Assembly: GCA_021732085.1 (NCBI GenBank)
Contig: JAKFVQ010000005.1
Coordinates: 83,822-147,821 of the forward strand
Direction: 5' to 3'
Origin: Candidatus Obscuribacterales bacterium
GTDB taxonomy: Bacteria > Cyanobacteriota > Vampirovibrionia > Obscuribacterales > Obscuribacteraceae
DNA: 64,000 bases
The notes under the pieces were generated by a model. The model was not told where the DNA came from. It saw nothing but the letters and a program-made list of their open reading frames with translations, and made no database searches. Shown here in pieces: positions 32,444 through 41,474 of the stretch (positions within the stretch are counted from its first letter, which is position 1; every line of letters starts with the position of its first letter). A program made the position numbers and the translations under genes.

Positions 32444-33589
32444 ATGCAATTCGTTTTCAAGTTCATTCGTATCCGACAGGTTTTGTTTTGGGCCGTTATT
32501 CTTTTCCTAGCCAGCCCCCTTGCCTACGCGCAGAAGGTCGGTGACAGAGTTGAGTGTTCGCCATACGGGTTGGCTACGCAATGGTTTCCAGGGACTATTG
32601 TGAAGCAGGAAGGTGCAGACTTTCTTGTTCGTTTAGATCCGCGTGCCGGCTATTCAAGCCCAGAGGAATATATAGTATCTAAGAAATTTATTCGGACAGG
32701 CGGCGCAGGCTTGCAGCCGGCTGCAGCTGCTGAGCCAGTCAAGCCTGCAGTGTCCGAGCCAAATAAGCTTGCACCGCAGGTAGTGCCACCGGCTGGAAAC
32801 CGAACAGTCCAACCAGCCGCCGACCTTCCGATCCAACAGCAGCTTAAGGCTCCGCAGGCTCATGGGCAATATAAAATTGGTGATAGAGTCAAAGTGTCTC
32901 GCAATTTTCTGAAGGATGAAAAATATTGGGAGGCGGCGGTTATTACAAAAATAGTGCCTGGAAGTGGTTTTGAGGTTCATACGGATGGGAAGGGCGCAAC
33001 TTCTCAGGGTGACTGGTTTATAGTCCGGCCTGAATGGATTAAGCACGATACGGGGCTTGCGCCAAAGATTGCCGAGCCGGGTCCGTTTCCGATCAACAAT
33101 CGACCAATACCGAGTGCCCAAAAAACTTACCCAGCGTCTGATTGCCAGGCAAATGAAGGCAAATATAAGGAGATGATAGAAGACTGGAAGCGGTTCAATT
33201 TCGGCGTGGACTACGATCAGGTAGACGTGCTGTGGGATAGTTTCCAGATTGGCGGCACAACTACGGTTTTTGATCCATATAATCACGCGCAATTCTCAAA
33301 TGCGCGTGATGTGGCGGCTAGTTACAAGGTTCGAGCTGTTAGGCGTTACACGCAAGGAGGCCGAAGCTTCGTCAAAACTGTGGTCTACCAATACAAGCAG
33401 CATGTCTATTTCTACGTGGACAAGCGCGGTAATTGTGTCTATCAGACTAAGGATGGTTCAATTGGAGAGATGATCTACGACCAAACCAAGGAAGTAGCTC
33501 TTAGCGAGTTCGAAAGCATCAAAAAGTTCGTTTATGCGCGTCCGCAATGGCTCCGCTGTGCTTGCCAGACAAGAGCACTCGGGAGTTGA
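32444..33589 (+). CDS. Exported protein with two agenet/SH3-like repeats
   Basis: A 381-residue product with a signal peptide (about residues 1-30, VLFWAVILFLASPLAYA). Two similar modules begin KVGDRVECSPYG (about 31) and YKIGDRVKVSRNF (about 145), each with GTIVK/AAVITKIV strands typical of agenet/Tudor-like or SH3-like barrels. A Pro/Ala-rich linker joins them. The C-terminal 130 residues form a separate unknown domain rich in Tyr and Val. GGGGG lies 5 bases before the ATG at 32444. It is divergent from the VWA-PP2C pair and precedes the kinase gene. Confidence 0.65.
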   Translation: MQFVFKFIRIRQVLFWAVILFLASPLAYAQKVGDRVECSPYGLATQWFPGTIVKQEGADFLVRLDPRAGYSSPEEYIVSKKFIRTGGAGLQPAAAAEPVKPAVSEPNKLAPQVVPPAGNRTVQPAADLPIQQQLKAPQAHGQYKIGDRVKVSRNFLKDEKYWEAAVITKIVPGSGFEVHTDGKGATSQGDWFIVRPEWIKHDTGLAPKIAEPGPFPINNRPIPSAQKTYPASDCQANEGKYKEMIEDWKRFNFGVDYDQVDVLWDSFQIGGTTTVFDPYNHAQFSNARDVAASYKVRAVRRYTQGGRSFVKTVVYQYKQHVYFYVDKRGNCVYQTKDGSIGEMIYDQTKEVALSEFESIKKFVYARPQWLRCACQTRALGS

Positions 33590-33786
33590 ATTAGAAGTTT
33601 TTCAAGTCTGCTTTGTTCTGAGTGCCGATTTTTTGTATACTTGCTCTGAGGCAGAGTGGAAGCCTATTTGCGGAAGGATGGGAATTTTCGGAAGGAATAG
33701 ATAGAAGCTCAAATTTTGCTCATCTGTGCGCCACTATCTTCTGTGATGGGTAGGTAGAAAATGGGGTGGGACGGAGCAAAGGCAGA

Positions 33787-35412
33787 ATGGCTAAGCTTGC
33801 TGATTCGTCTGGGGTCGTTCGCGAGAAAAAGAACAATTTGCTGAGAACCTTTTGGCCTAGTCCACAAGACTACAACGAGGCCGTGCAGAATCCAAAACAG
33901 AATCTTCGTGATTCTGAATTGTCCTCCAGCACTGCTGAGTTAGATAAGTTCGGCATTCCCCGCCCGCACACAGGCATGTTCGCCAGTGTCTATAAGATGC
34001 AGTCAGGTAGTTCTGCCTGGGCATTGAGATTTTTTCTGCACAATGTGCCGGATCAGGTCGAGCGCTACTCCGCAATTGGGGCTTACTTGGGGAAGCTTAA
34101 CTGCTCGGCGTTTGTGCATTTTGATTTTCAGGAGAACGGACTGGATCTATTAGGAAGTACTTTCCCGATCTTGAAAATGCATTGGTGCAATGGCGAGGAC
34201 TTGATTTCATGGCTGCAACGAAATCTGACTCAAACAACACGCCTGGAAGTTTTTCTTGACTCTTGGATCAAGCTGATGAGTGGCTTGTCGGCCAGCGGTG
34301 TTGCGCATGGAGATCTGCAGCACGGCAATATTTTGATTGATGCAACTGGTATCCGTTTGATTGACTATGATGCCATGTTCGTACCTGCATTGGCATCAAA
34401 GCAAAGCAATGAGCTTGGTCATCGTAATTACCAGCATCCACAACGCTCGGAAGTTCATTTCGCGCCGTATTTGGATAATTTTTCTGCTTGGCTGATTTAT
34501 CTTTCTGTGAAGATGATCAAGTGTGATCCTGGGCTCTGGTGGGAACTGCGCGGCGGCGATGATTGTTTATTGTTTCGAGCAACAGACCTGGAAGAACCGC
34601 TCGATTCTGATGCGTTTTATATTCTGGAAGCGCACCCTTCGGAAGAAGTTAGAGAGTCTGCGCGTCTCTTGCGCTATCTGCGGTCTCTGCGCATAGAAAG
34701 CGTGCCTCCGCTTGGAGAAGAGGTTTATATTCCAACTACTTTCGAAAGTCTCGTTGTCGAATCGGATGACGAAGACGCGGATCTTGGTACCGTATCTGAT
34801 GGCACGCCTGTCGACCTTTCGTCGGGATCGTCTCTTCCAGCGCGTGGCGTTAAGCGTAAGCGCAGCCGGAAAAAGGGCGGCGCCCCCGGAGGGCGATATT
34901 TCGGTGCCAGCAGTACAAAAATGGAACGCTTTGCTGCCGATCCTCCAACTGATGAGCCACCGCCTCCGCAAGATGCGGAGACGCCTCAAACACAGAGCCC
35001 ACTGCCTGAACGAAAAATTCGCAAAGGCGGAGATTTATTGGAACGACTACGACCTTCGCAAGTTCTTCTTTATGGTGCGCCGGAGGAAAATCTTATGCCT
35101 GCTGTCAACCAGAGCTCAACATCTATTTCATCTTCATCGGCGCCCCAAAATGCAGGCAGCCCACTTGACCTGTCCGGAGCTGCCCATTCGTCCTCTGCAC
35201 TTGGTGCCCCTGACAGAAAACCTCTCGACACAGCTTGGCTGGCTGCTGCCATTACGCTCGTTCTAGTAATTGTCATTGCTCTGTACTTTTTCTGGATGGC
35301 AAAAGGGGGAAATGAGGTTTCTCCGTTAGAACGATTAACGCTTGGCAGAAAACCGTTTGCCGAAAAATCGCTGCTGATTTATCCGGTCGATTGGACTCGT
35401 GCAAAAAAGTGA
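33787..35412 (+). CDS. Divergent membrane-anchored protein kinase (TerY-associated type)
   Basis: A 541-residue protein. The N-terminal kinase-like domain (about 55-290) has GMFASVYKM, a WALRFFL strand in which Arg81 replaces the usual Lys, the catalytic loop HGDLQHGN (174-181) and DYDAMFVP in place of DFG (193-195). This HGDLQHGN/DYD pattern is seen in the kinases that travel with TerY-type VWA and PP2C proteins. A long Ser/Pro-rich linker (about 300-480) and one C-terminal membrane helix (482-504) follow. The ATG at 33787 has AAAGG at 5 bases. A GTG at 33766 opens a longer reading. Confidence 0.8.
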   Translation: MAKLADSSGVVREKKNNLLRTFWPSPQDYNEAVQNPKQNLRDSELSSSTAELDKFGIPRPHTGMFASVYKMQSGSSAWALRFFLHNVPDQVERYSAIGAYLGKLNCSAFVHFDFQENGLDLLGSTFPILKMHWCNGEDLISWLQRNLTQTTRLEVFLDSWIKLMSGLSASGVAHGDLQHGNILIDATGIRLIDYDAMFVPALASKQSNELGHRNYQHPQRSEVHFAPYLDNFSAWLIYLSVKMIKCDPGLWWELRGGDDCLLFRATDLEEPLDSDAFYILEAHPSEEVRESARLLRYLRSLRIESVPPLGEEVYIPTTFESLVVESDDEDADLGTVSDGTPVDLSSGSSLPARGVKRKRSRKKGGAPGGRYFGASSTKMERFAADPPTDEPPPPQDAETPQTQSPLPERKIRKGGDLLERLRPSQVLLYGAPEENLMPAVNQSSTSISSSSAPQNAGSPLDLSGAAHSSSALGAPDRKPLDTAWLAAAITLVLVIVIALYFFWMAKGGNEVSPLERLTLGRKPFAEKSLLIYPVDWTRAKK

Positions 35413-35483
35413 AAGTGATCCTTATGCTCGTTCGTTTGTAAAATATAGCGAGCCTAATCGATCCATTTTCAAGGTAAATTCAA

Positions 35484-36026
35484 ATGCCCATTCGTGTCGC
35501 TAAGCCGGCAGATGCTAAAGCCATTCAGGAAATCTACGCGCCATTCTGTCTGCAAACTTCTAATGTGTCCTTCGAAATCGTGCCACCATCTGTAGAAGAG
35601 ATGGAAAAGCGAATAACCATAGGTCTCAAAACATACCCCTGGCTAGTTTATGAAAGCAACGGTGCGGTGGTTGCATATTGCTATGCCGACCAACACATGA
35701 GTCGCGCTGCCTACGATTGGGATGTCAACGTTTCCATCTACGTGAAGGAAGCTGCTAGGCAAAAGGGAATTGGCAAGCGTCTTTACCAATATATGTTCGA
35801 TGGATTGAGAACGCTGGGTTATTACAATGCCTATGCCGGAGTGACTCTTCCAAACGAGGCATCTGTTGCATTGCACAAATCGATGGGATTCAATTTAATC
35901 GGAGTTTATAACAGTGTTGGCTACAAGGGCGGGGCCTGGCGCGATGTTGCCTGGTTCGGGCTCAAGTTGCAGCCGTACGCAATTGAGCCGGCTAAGCCGA
36001 TCAAGTTTTCGCAACTGGGGGTTTAG
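35484..36026 (+). CDS. GNAT acetyltransferase (phosphinothricin-type)
   Basis: A 180-residue GNAT protein of the phosphinothricin/methionine-sulfone N-acetyltransferase type. The acetyl-CoA loop is RQKGIGKRL (92-100), preceded by the beta strand DVNVSIYV. The family features PxNxAS (LPNEASVALHKSMGF) and the final WRDVAWF are present. Physiological substrate unknown. AAGG lies 9 bases before the ATG. It follows the kinase by 71 bases and may be in its operon. Confidence 0.92.
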   Translation: MPIRVAKPADAKAIQEIYAPFCLQTSNVSFEIVPPSVEEMEKRITIGLKTYPWLVYESNGAVVAYCYADQHMSRAAYDWDVNVSIYVKEAARQKGIGKRLYQYMFDGLRTLGYYNAYAGVTLPNEASVALHKSMGFNLIGVYNSVGYKGGAWRDVAWFGLKLQPYAIEPAKPIKFSQLGV

Positions 36027-36091
36027 TCTCGCTAGTTTGCATTGCTGTGCTTTTGAGCGGGTAACCTTCTTTTGCAACGGATCCAAGCTTT

Positions 36092-36268
36092 TTACGAGTG
36101 ACGGAGTAGTTTGCCGGTCCCTTAAGTAGATGTGCGCTTTTCTTCACCATTACAACCTGCTCCGAAATTTATTGGAGGAGCCGGAGATGCTCTGTTTTCA
36201 GTCGTTTACGGTCTAGTGAGTAGTTTGGCTTCCTTAAGTAAGAGCGGAAAAAATGCTCACCATGACAT
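36092..36268 (+). repeat. Two direct copies of a ~65-base repeat unit
   Basis: Unit A (36092-36156) and unit B (36205-36268) align from TTTACG through GAGTAGTTTG, a GG-CCTTAAGTA block and a TTCACCATTACAA / CTCACCATGACAT box. The distance between unit starts is 113 bases. The box is the same as at 7.5 and 63.8 kb, so these are the longest visible copies of that dispersed family. Confidence 0.65.
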
Positions 36269-36299
36269 CCGCTTCGGGGGTTGCCGTTTTTCTCATGGT

Positions 36300-36499
36300 C
36301 CGGCTTCTTCGTAATGAGCCCGGGTAGCACCCGGCAAGATCTATTTAGCAGCTCTGCAATAGCTACATCGTCTAGCTGTTAAAGCTTAGGTATCAAAGCC
36401 AATAATGGAGTCCGGCTGCGTCGGCTGCGAATTAGCCGTCTCGGGCAAAAGCTGTTTAAAAAGGGACCGCCCCCAGTGGGGGCGGTCGATTCTTTTTTG
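36300..36499 (+). ncRNA. Candidate non-coding RNA
   Basis: No open frame fits here, yet the stretch ends in the strongest terminator in the window. It contains several small hairpins: CCGGGT-AGC-ACCCGG (36320-36334), CGGCT/AGCCG near 36428, and a GGCTGCGTCGGCTGCG duplication. The nearest upstream gene stops 440 bases before the terminator, with repeats between. A structured RNA is a plausible explanation; no known RNA family is recognised. Confidence 0.3.
36465..36497 (+). terminator. Strong Rho-independent terminator
   Basis: GACCGCCCCC (36465-36474) and GGGGGCGGTC (36478-36487) form a perfect 10-bp GC-rich stem with a three-base loop, followed by GATTCTTTTTTG. A second small palindrome, GACCCC-GT-GGGGTC (36499-36512), follows at once. 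Confidence 0.85.
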
Positions 36500-36650
36500 A
36501 CCCCGTGGGGTCCCGCCTAATGGCGTATGAGTGCATTGGTAGAAATATTTAGCTTTTAAGATTAGGTTGTCTCTATAAGAGATCTCCGAAAAGCTGTTTC
36601 CTGCACAAGATATTTATGCCCGAAAAATGACGACGGGTAAACATCAAAAC

Positions 36651-36695
36651 TGTAGTCTAGACAACAAAAAAGGACAGAATGTTATCTAGATAACA
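36651..36695. promoter_or_regulatory. Twin 16-bp TCTAGA-centred palindromes (operators)
   Basis: Site 1 is TGTAGTCTAGACAACA (36651-36666) and site 2 is TGTTATCTAGATAACA (36680-36695), the latter a perfect palindrome. Both follow TGTNNTCTAGANAACA and their centres are 29 bases apart, close to three helical turns. They lie 140-184 bases upstream of the sensor-like membrane protein. A dimeric repressor binding as a pair is the natural reading. Confidence 0.6.
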
Positions 36696-36834
36696 ATTTT
36701 TATCGGACGAAAGGTTAAACCGAGTGATTGAGCTCTGATAATTGCGCTTTAAGGCTTAAAACACGTATATACATTGTTGCTTGGCAGTGTTATATCCATG
36801 CTTGGATACACCTACCCCCGTGAGCCTTTAGCCG

Positions 36835-38016
36835 ATGAACAGGCTAGTTCGATCCATACAAAAGCGTTTTCTCTTTCCGACCGTAGTACTGCTCGGCCTG
36901 GTTTTCTGGCTAGGCATGTGCCATTCGCATTATCAGAGTTACTGGAACGGCACGATTTATCGAGTCCAGACGGTCGATTTCAACATTTTGCATCACACGC
37001 TGCCGACAACACTCTCCCATTTGATCCTTGCTGGACAAGATGAGGAAGTGCAGCGCGTTCTGAATTCGACTTTCGGAATTTTTGGAATTGTGATTACGGA
37101 TCCCGACGGGCGCGAAATTCTATTCAAGACATCCGACAAGTACAAGAAAGAAACCTGGCAGCCGAAGCTCAATGCTGAGTATTTGCAGCAGCAAAGTGAG
37201 CCTTTCGATTGGCTGACCAATCCGCCTCCGGTTTCTGTGCAGTACGCCCACAGAAATCCTCGTGATGAAAAAGCTCAATTGGTCAACAATCCGAAAGGAC
37301 AAGCGATTGGTCGGGTTTATTACATTCGCGGCGTTGCGCCTGCATTTCTTGAAGATCTTTTGGGCGCCGTCTTCAGCAATTGGGTTGAAATGAGCGGCTC
37401 CAAGCGAGGCTATATCCTGCTTACGCTAATAGTTGTTGGCTTCTCAAGCTCCTTAATCGCGCTTGTGCTCTGGCGCCAGCGTGTCCTTGAACTTCGCGAA
37501 AAGGATCTCAGCAATCGCGAAGGTGAATTGACTCTGCGCCGCCGTGCCCTTGATCATCTAAATGCTGACATCGCCTCGCAGCGAAAGCGCAAAGAATGGC
37601 TTGAACAGGAAGCGGAACTTGCCTATCAACGTGCTCTCCGTATTAAAGAGACATTGTTGCGAATTAAGGAGGATTTTTTCCTCATGGACCCAGAGGCCGC
37701 CGCTCGTGCACAGCAGAACGAGTCAGTTTCCGTGCGACCGCCAATGCACAAGGCATCGGCGCTAATTGGCGAGGTGGAGAGTCTCTTGCCTGAGCTCACG
37801 CACAATGCACGCATCCTTCGTTCACAAGCGGAAGTGTGGCAATCCTATTGTTCGCAGCTGGAATCCCGACAAGCCGAGCTGCAGCGCCTTCTTAGTCAGC
37901 GCCAAAGCATCGGGGCCACTTCACGAGCAGCCGGTATAGCTGAATCTTACGCTCCTCCTGAAAACCAGGCGCCAATCATGCAAGAAATGCAAGAAAGTCC
38001 AGCGAAGTTTTCCTGA
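36835..38016 (+). CDS. Membrane protein with extracytoplasmic sensor and cytosolic coiled coil
   Basis: A 393-residue protein. TM1 (about 13-31) and TM2 (about 199-216) bracket an extracytoplasmic domain with GIVITDPDGREILFKTSDK, a Cache-like sensor pattern similar to the histidine kinase at 11483-13531. The cytosolic half (about 220-380) is mostly coiled coil rich in Arg, Glu and Leu. No kinase, cyclase or HAMP domain is present, so it is not a complete two-component sensor. It may pass a signal to a partner by coiled-coil contact. Ribosome site is weak. Twin palindromes lie upstream. Confidence 0.7.
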   Translation: MNRLVRSIQKRFLFPTVVLLGLVFWLGMCHSHYQSYWNGTIYRVQTVDFNILHHTLPTTLSHLILAGQDEEVQRVLNSTFGIFGIVITDPDGREILFKTSDKYKKETWQPKLNAEYLQQQSEPFDWLTNPPPVSVQYAHRNPRDEKAQLVNNPKGQAIGRVYYIRGVAPAFLEDLLGAVFSNWVEMSGSKRGYILLTLIVVGFSSSLIALVLWRQRVLELREKDLSNREGELTLRRRALDHLNADIASQRKRKEWLEQEAELAYQRALRIKETLLRIKEDFFLMDPEAAARAQQNESVSVRPPMHKASALIGEVESLLPELTHNARILRSQAEVWQSYCSQLESRQAELQRLLSQRQSIGATSRAAGIAESYAPPENQAPIMQEMQESPAKFS

Positions 38017-38125
38017 TTCGCGATAGCATGCTAAGCTTTATATCTCAGGGAATTTTTCGCGCTCAAACATTATTGAGGCGGAAAACTCGCGTTTAGCGTC
38101 AATCGCTCAGGGCGTTACGGACGGA

Positions 38126-41100
38126 ATGAAGCCCGCATCCAGCAAACGAACAACGATTCCTCTTCAGGCTCTAATGGACGCCGCAAGCCCGCCTGTCTAT
38201 CGGCGTGGAGTTCAATATTGGCGGCGCAAAAAGGTTCTTAAATACGACGAGAACGAAGATGGCAGTGAAGCGGAAGCTCTTGTCATTGGCTCTGAGCCAC
38301 AACCATACAAAGTAACGCTGACTGCTGACGGCAAAGATGCATTCAAAGCTGTTTGTTCTTGTCCGTATTTTGAGGAGATCTGCAAGCATTCGGTGTCCGT
38401 TGTTTTGACACATATTGCTCGCAGTTTCCCGGGAATCCGATTTGATACCGGCGATATGATGAAGGAGCCGGCGCCAGAGCACGGACCGCGCGCTAAAGAA
38501 ATTTTGGAAGAGCCGAAAGCCGCAATTGCAGCCTTGCAAGCGGGGCAGGTCGAAAAGGATTTCACCCTAGGAGTTCTCGTTCTCGAGAAACCACTTGCAT
38601 TTATCGTGGGCACCTTGCCTGATGAGCCGCAAGGCAAAGTCAATATTTTGAAAGTGCCTGAGCCGATGCTGAATGTTTTGGCAGAAGGCAGTCGGATGCA
38701 CACGCTGGTAACATACCTGCTTGCATTGCCGCAAGCTACTAAAGGTCCGGCGGGCGGACACCGCATTCCGCGCGGCGATGAAGGCGTGGTGCTCGGACAT
38801 TTAGCGCTCTGTACGAAACTTGTAAATGCGGGCGACAACACCCCGATTGAATTTTCTGCGCAGCCAGCTAAGCCTCGTATCTTGATCTCAGAAACCGAAA
38901 ACGGTGAGCTTTCAATTACGCTTACTGCCCTTGACCAAAACGGAGAAGCGCTTGTCGAGCCGGTGTTCTTCCTTGGCAATCCGTGCTGGGTTTTAGCGCA
39001 ACAAATTTTCTATCCGATCGATTTGAGCCCGATTCATCGACTCTTCCAATTCTTCGATTCGCACGGTCACATGACTGTGAAGCTGGAAACAGTTCCGAAG
39101 TTCTTAGCAGTCGATTTGCCGATTTTGAAGAAGCGCATGGATGTTGTTCTCGATGAATCCGCTGCGCCCTTCCCGACAGCAGTTACAGAACCGCCGAAAG
39201 CTTCAATCAGAGTTTCGGAGCGCCCCGCCGGAAGCAAGAACAATCCCAATATAGTTGGGGTGTCTCCAGAGCTTGAAGTTGTACTAGGTTTTCGTTACGG
39301 CGATCTGGTTCTCCCTTCTCGCGATGAGACAAGTGCCGTTGAATCAGAACCGTATACACGCACCATTGCTGATACCGGACAAAGCGTTTGGGTGAAACGC
39401 ACGTGGGAACAGGAAGGGCAACTCAGGCGCTTTCTGACCAACTTGCAGCCTACACGCACTCTTGCCGATCGTTTTTTCTTCCAGGATGAGCCCGCGTTGG
39501 ATGCCATCTTCTACGCATGTTCGGAAGAAAGCTCCGAGTGGGAAATTACTGGGGACGACAAGCTTAAGTATTACCGTGTGGACAAAGAGCCGGTTCGCTT
39601 GAAGGCGATCCTGTCACTGAAGAAGAACACTTACAATTTTGAATTCGAGTTGCAGGCTGTTACTGGCGGTGGCGAAGTATTGCCATTCCCTCAGGTTATT
39701 GAAGTCGTATTCAAAAACAAGAATTACCTGAAGCTTCACGATGGGACATTTGTTCGCATCCCTGTTGCTACTTTGCTTGCGGTTCTGAAAGGTGTCGGCG
39801 CAAGTAAGGAACCTGTTCGCCCACTGTACCAAGCGCTGCCGATTGCGCATCTGCTAGAGACGCAGGGCATTGAAATTGAGGCAAGTGAAAGCTTCAAGGA
39901 ATTCATTCAAAAGCTTCGCAACTTCAAAGAATTGGAGCCGATGCCAATTCCGGATTCATTCTCCGGCACTTTGCGGGAGTATCAGCGTGAGGGCTACAAC
40001 TGGCTTTCATTCCTGCGTGAGTATGGCTTGGCTGGAATTCTCGCTGATGACATGGGTCTTGGAAAAACTATTCAAGCACTCGTATTGTTGCTTTCGCATT
40101 ATAAGAACGGTAAGGGCGCAAGCAGTAAAAAGCGCCCGCCCTCACTAGTTGTTGCACCAACATCGGTTGTGTACAACTGGCTGGCTGAGGCAGAGAAGTT
40201 CAGCCCGAAGTTGAGCACCGCCCTGTTTCTGGGACGTGAGCGCGGTGAGCTGCTTGAGCGGATGAAGAAGGGCGCTGCTAATTTGCCCAATGTGATCTTC
40301 ACCACATACGGTATCATTCGCCGCGACTATGAACAGCTTAAAGAAGTACAGTTCGATTATCTGATTTTGGATGAAGCGCAAAATATCAAGAATCCGGAAT
40401 CGGTCGGCGCTACCGCCACCAAGAGCCTGAAAGCATTGCATCGGGTGTGCTTGTCCGGTACGCCGGTAGAAAACAGATTGAAAGAACTCTGGTCATTGTT
40501 TGATTTCTTGATGCCGGAGTTCCTTGGCTCCTATCGTGACTTCAACGATCAATTTGAGCGCCCGATCGAGGCCGGCATTGGTGAATCCGGACAGAAGCTT
40601 CGCAAGATCGTCCATCCATTTATCATGCGCCGCCTCAAGAGTCAGGTTGAAAAGGAATTGCCGCCGCGGACGGACATCATCAGCCAGTGCGAAATGGACG
40701 ACGAACAGCGCGCCCTGTATCTCGATGTGCTGGATGAATGCCGACAAAAAGTATTTGGTGAAATAGCATCACGCGGTTTTGGCAGCTCGCAAATTTCTGT
40801 GCTGGCAGCGCTGCTCCGTTTGCGTCAGGTTTGCTGCGACCCGCGATTGCTGAAAGATCGCGAAGAGGGCGAAGTACCGCCTCCGTCCGCTAAGCTTGCT
40901 TCACTGCTTGCGATGATTACCGAAATCGTTGATGCCGGACACAAGATTTTGATCTTCAGCCAATTCGTCGAAATGCTGAAACTGATTAAAGTCGAATTCG
41001 ACAAGACAAAAATGCCTTACGAATATATTGATGGGCAAACGCCAGCGAAGGAAAGATTGGATCGCGTCAATCATTTCAACGATAATCCTGACGTGCCTGT

Positions 41101-41401
41101 CTTCTTGATCAGCTTGAAAGCTGGTGGCACCGGTCTTAACTTGACCGGAGCGGATTACGTAATTCATTACGACCCGTGGTGGAATCCAGCGGTTGAGAAT
41201 CAAGCTACAGACCGAGCGCACAGAATCGGACAGAAGCGACACGTATTCAACTATAAGTTGATCACACGCGGAACTGTCGAAGAAAAGATTCTCGCCTTGC
41301 AACAAAAGAAGAAAGAGCTTGCTGAATTAGTTATCGGCGGCGACGAGTCCATCGCGAAAGAATTAACGCGCGAAGACTTAGAGTTCCTCTTCTCCTTCTA
41401 A
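38126..41401 (+). CDS. SWIM zinc-finger SNF2-type helicase
   Basis: A 1091-residue Swi2/Snf2 family ATPase. The N-terminal SWIM finger has Cys77, Cys79, Cys86 and His88 (CSC...CKH). A long middle region carries the bacterial SNF2 accessory domain. The ATPase core has DDMGLGKT (about 640-647), APTSVVYNW, DEAQ (about 748), SGTPVENRLKELWS and the C-terminal motifs FSQFVEML, LKAGGTGLNLTGAD and QATDRAHRIGQ. These HepA/RapA-like proteins remodel DNA-protein or polymerase complexes. Full length. A role in transcription or repair is inferred; the partner is unknown. Confidence 0.95.
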   Translation: MKPASSKRTTIPLQALMDAASPPVYRRGVQYWRRKKVLKYDENEDGSEAEALVIGSEPQPYKVTLTADGKDAFKAVCSCPYFEEICKHSVSVVLTHIARSFPGIRFDTGDMMKEPAPEHGPRAKEILEEPKAAIAALQAGQVEKDFTLGVLVLEKPLAFIVGTLPDEPQGKVNILKVPEPMLNVLAEGSRMHTLVTYLLALPQATKGPAGGHRIPRGDEGVVLGHLALCTKLVNAGDNTPIEFSAQPAKPRILISETENGELSITLTALDQNGEALVEPVFFLGNPCWVLAQQIFYPIDLSPIHRLFQFFDSHGHMTVKLETVPKFLAVDLPILKKRMDVVLDESAAPFPTAVTEPPKASIRVSERPAGSKNNPNIVGVSPELEVVLGFRYGDLVLPSRDETSAVESEPYTRTIADTGQSVWVKRTWEQEGQLRRFLTNLQPTRTLADRFFFQDEPALDAIFYACSEESSEWEITGDDKLKYYRVDKEPVRLKAILSLKKNTYNFEFELQAVTGGGEVLPFPQVIEVVFKNKNYLKLHDGTFVRIPVATLLAVLKGVGASKEPVRPLYQALPIAHLLETQGIEIEASESFKEFIQKLRNFKELEPMPIPDSFSGTLREYQREGYNWLSFLREYGLAGILADDMGLGKTIQALVLLLSHYKNGKGASSKKRPPSLVVAPTSVVYNWLAEAEKFSPKLSTALFLGRERGELLERMKKGAANLPNVIFTTYGIIRRDYEQLKEVQFDYLILDEAQNIKNPESVGATATKSLKALHRVCLSGTPVENRLKELWSLFDFLMPEFLGSYRDFNDQFERPIEAGIGESGQKLRKIVHPFIMRRLKSQVEKELPPRTDIISQCEMDDEQRALYLDVLDECRQKVFGEIASRGFGSSQISVLAALLRLRQVCCDPRLLKDREEGEVPPPSAKLASLLAMITEIVDAGHKILIFSQFVEMLKLIKVEFDKTKMPYEYIDGQTPAKERLDRVNHFNDNPDVPVFLISLKAGGTGLNLTGADYVIHYDPWWNPAVENQATDRAHRIGQKRHVFNYKLITRGTVEEKILALQQKKKELAELVIGGDESIAKELTREDLEFLFSF

Positions 41402-41474
41402 TTAAACGCTCCGGACGCTCCCGCCGCATTCTGCGTCTCCGCATCCTCCGCTAAGAACCGCCTGAAGGTGTTTC

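Noticed and set aside
36835..38016. Full histidine kinase reading for the sensor-like gene
   Set aside because: No HisKA or ATPase motif appears in any frame before the next gene, so it is not a truncated kinase visible here.
38212..38979. Leftward 255-codon frame inside the SNF2 gene
   Set aside because: Shadow frame; the plus strand contains the SWIM finger and continuous coding.
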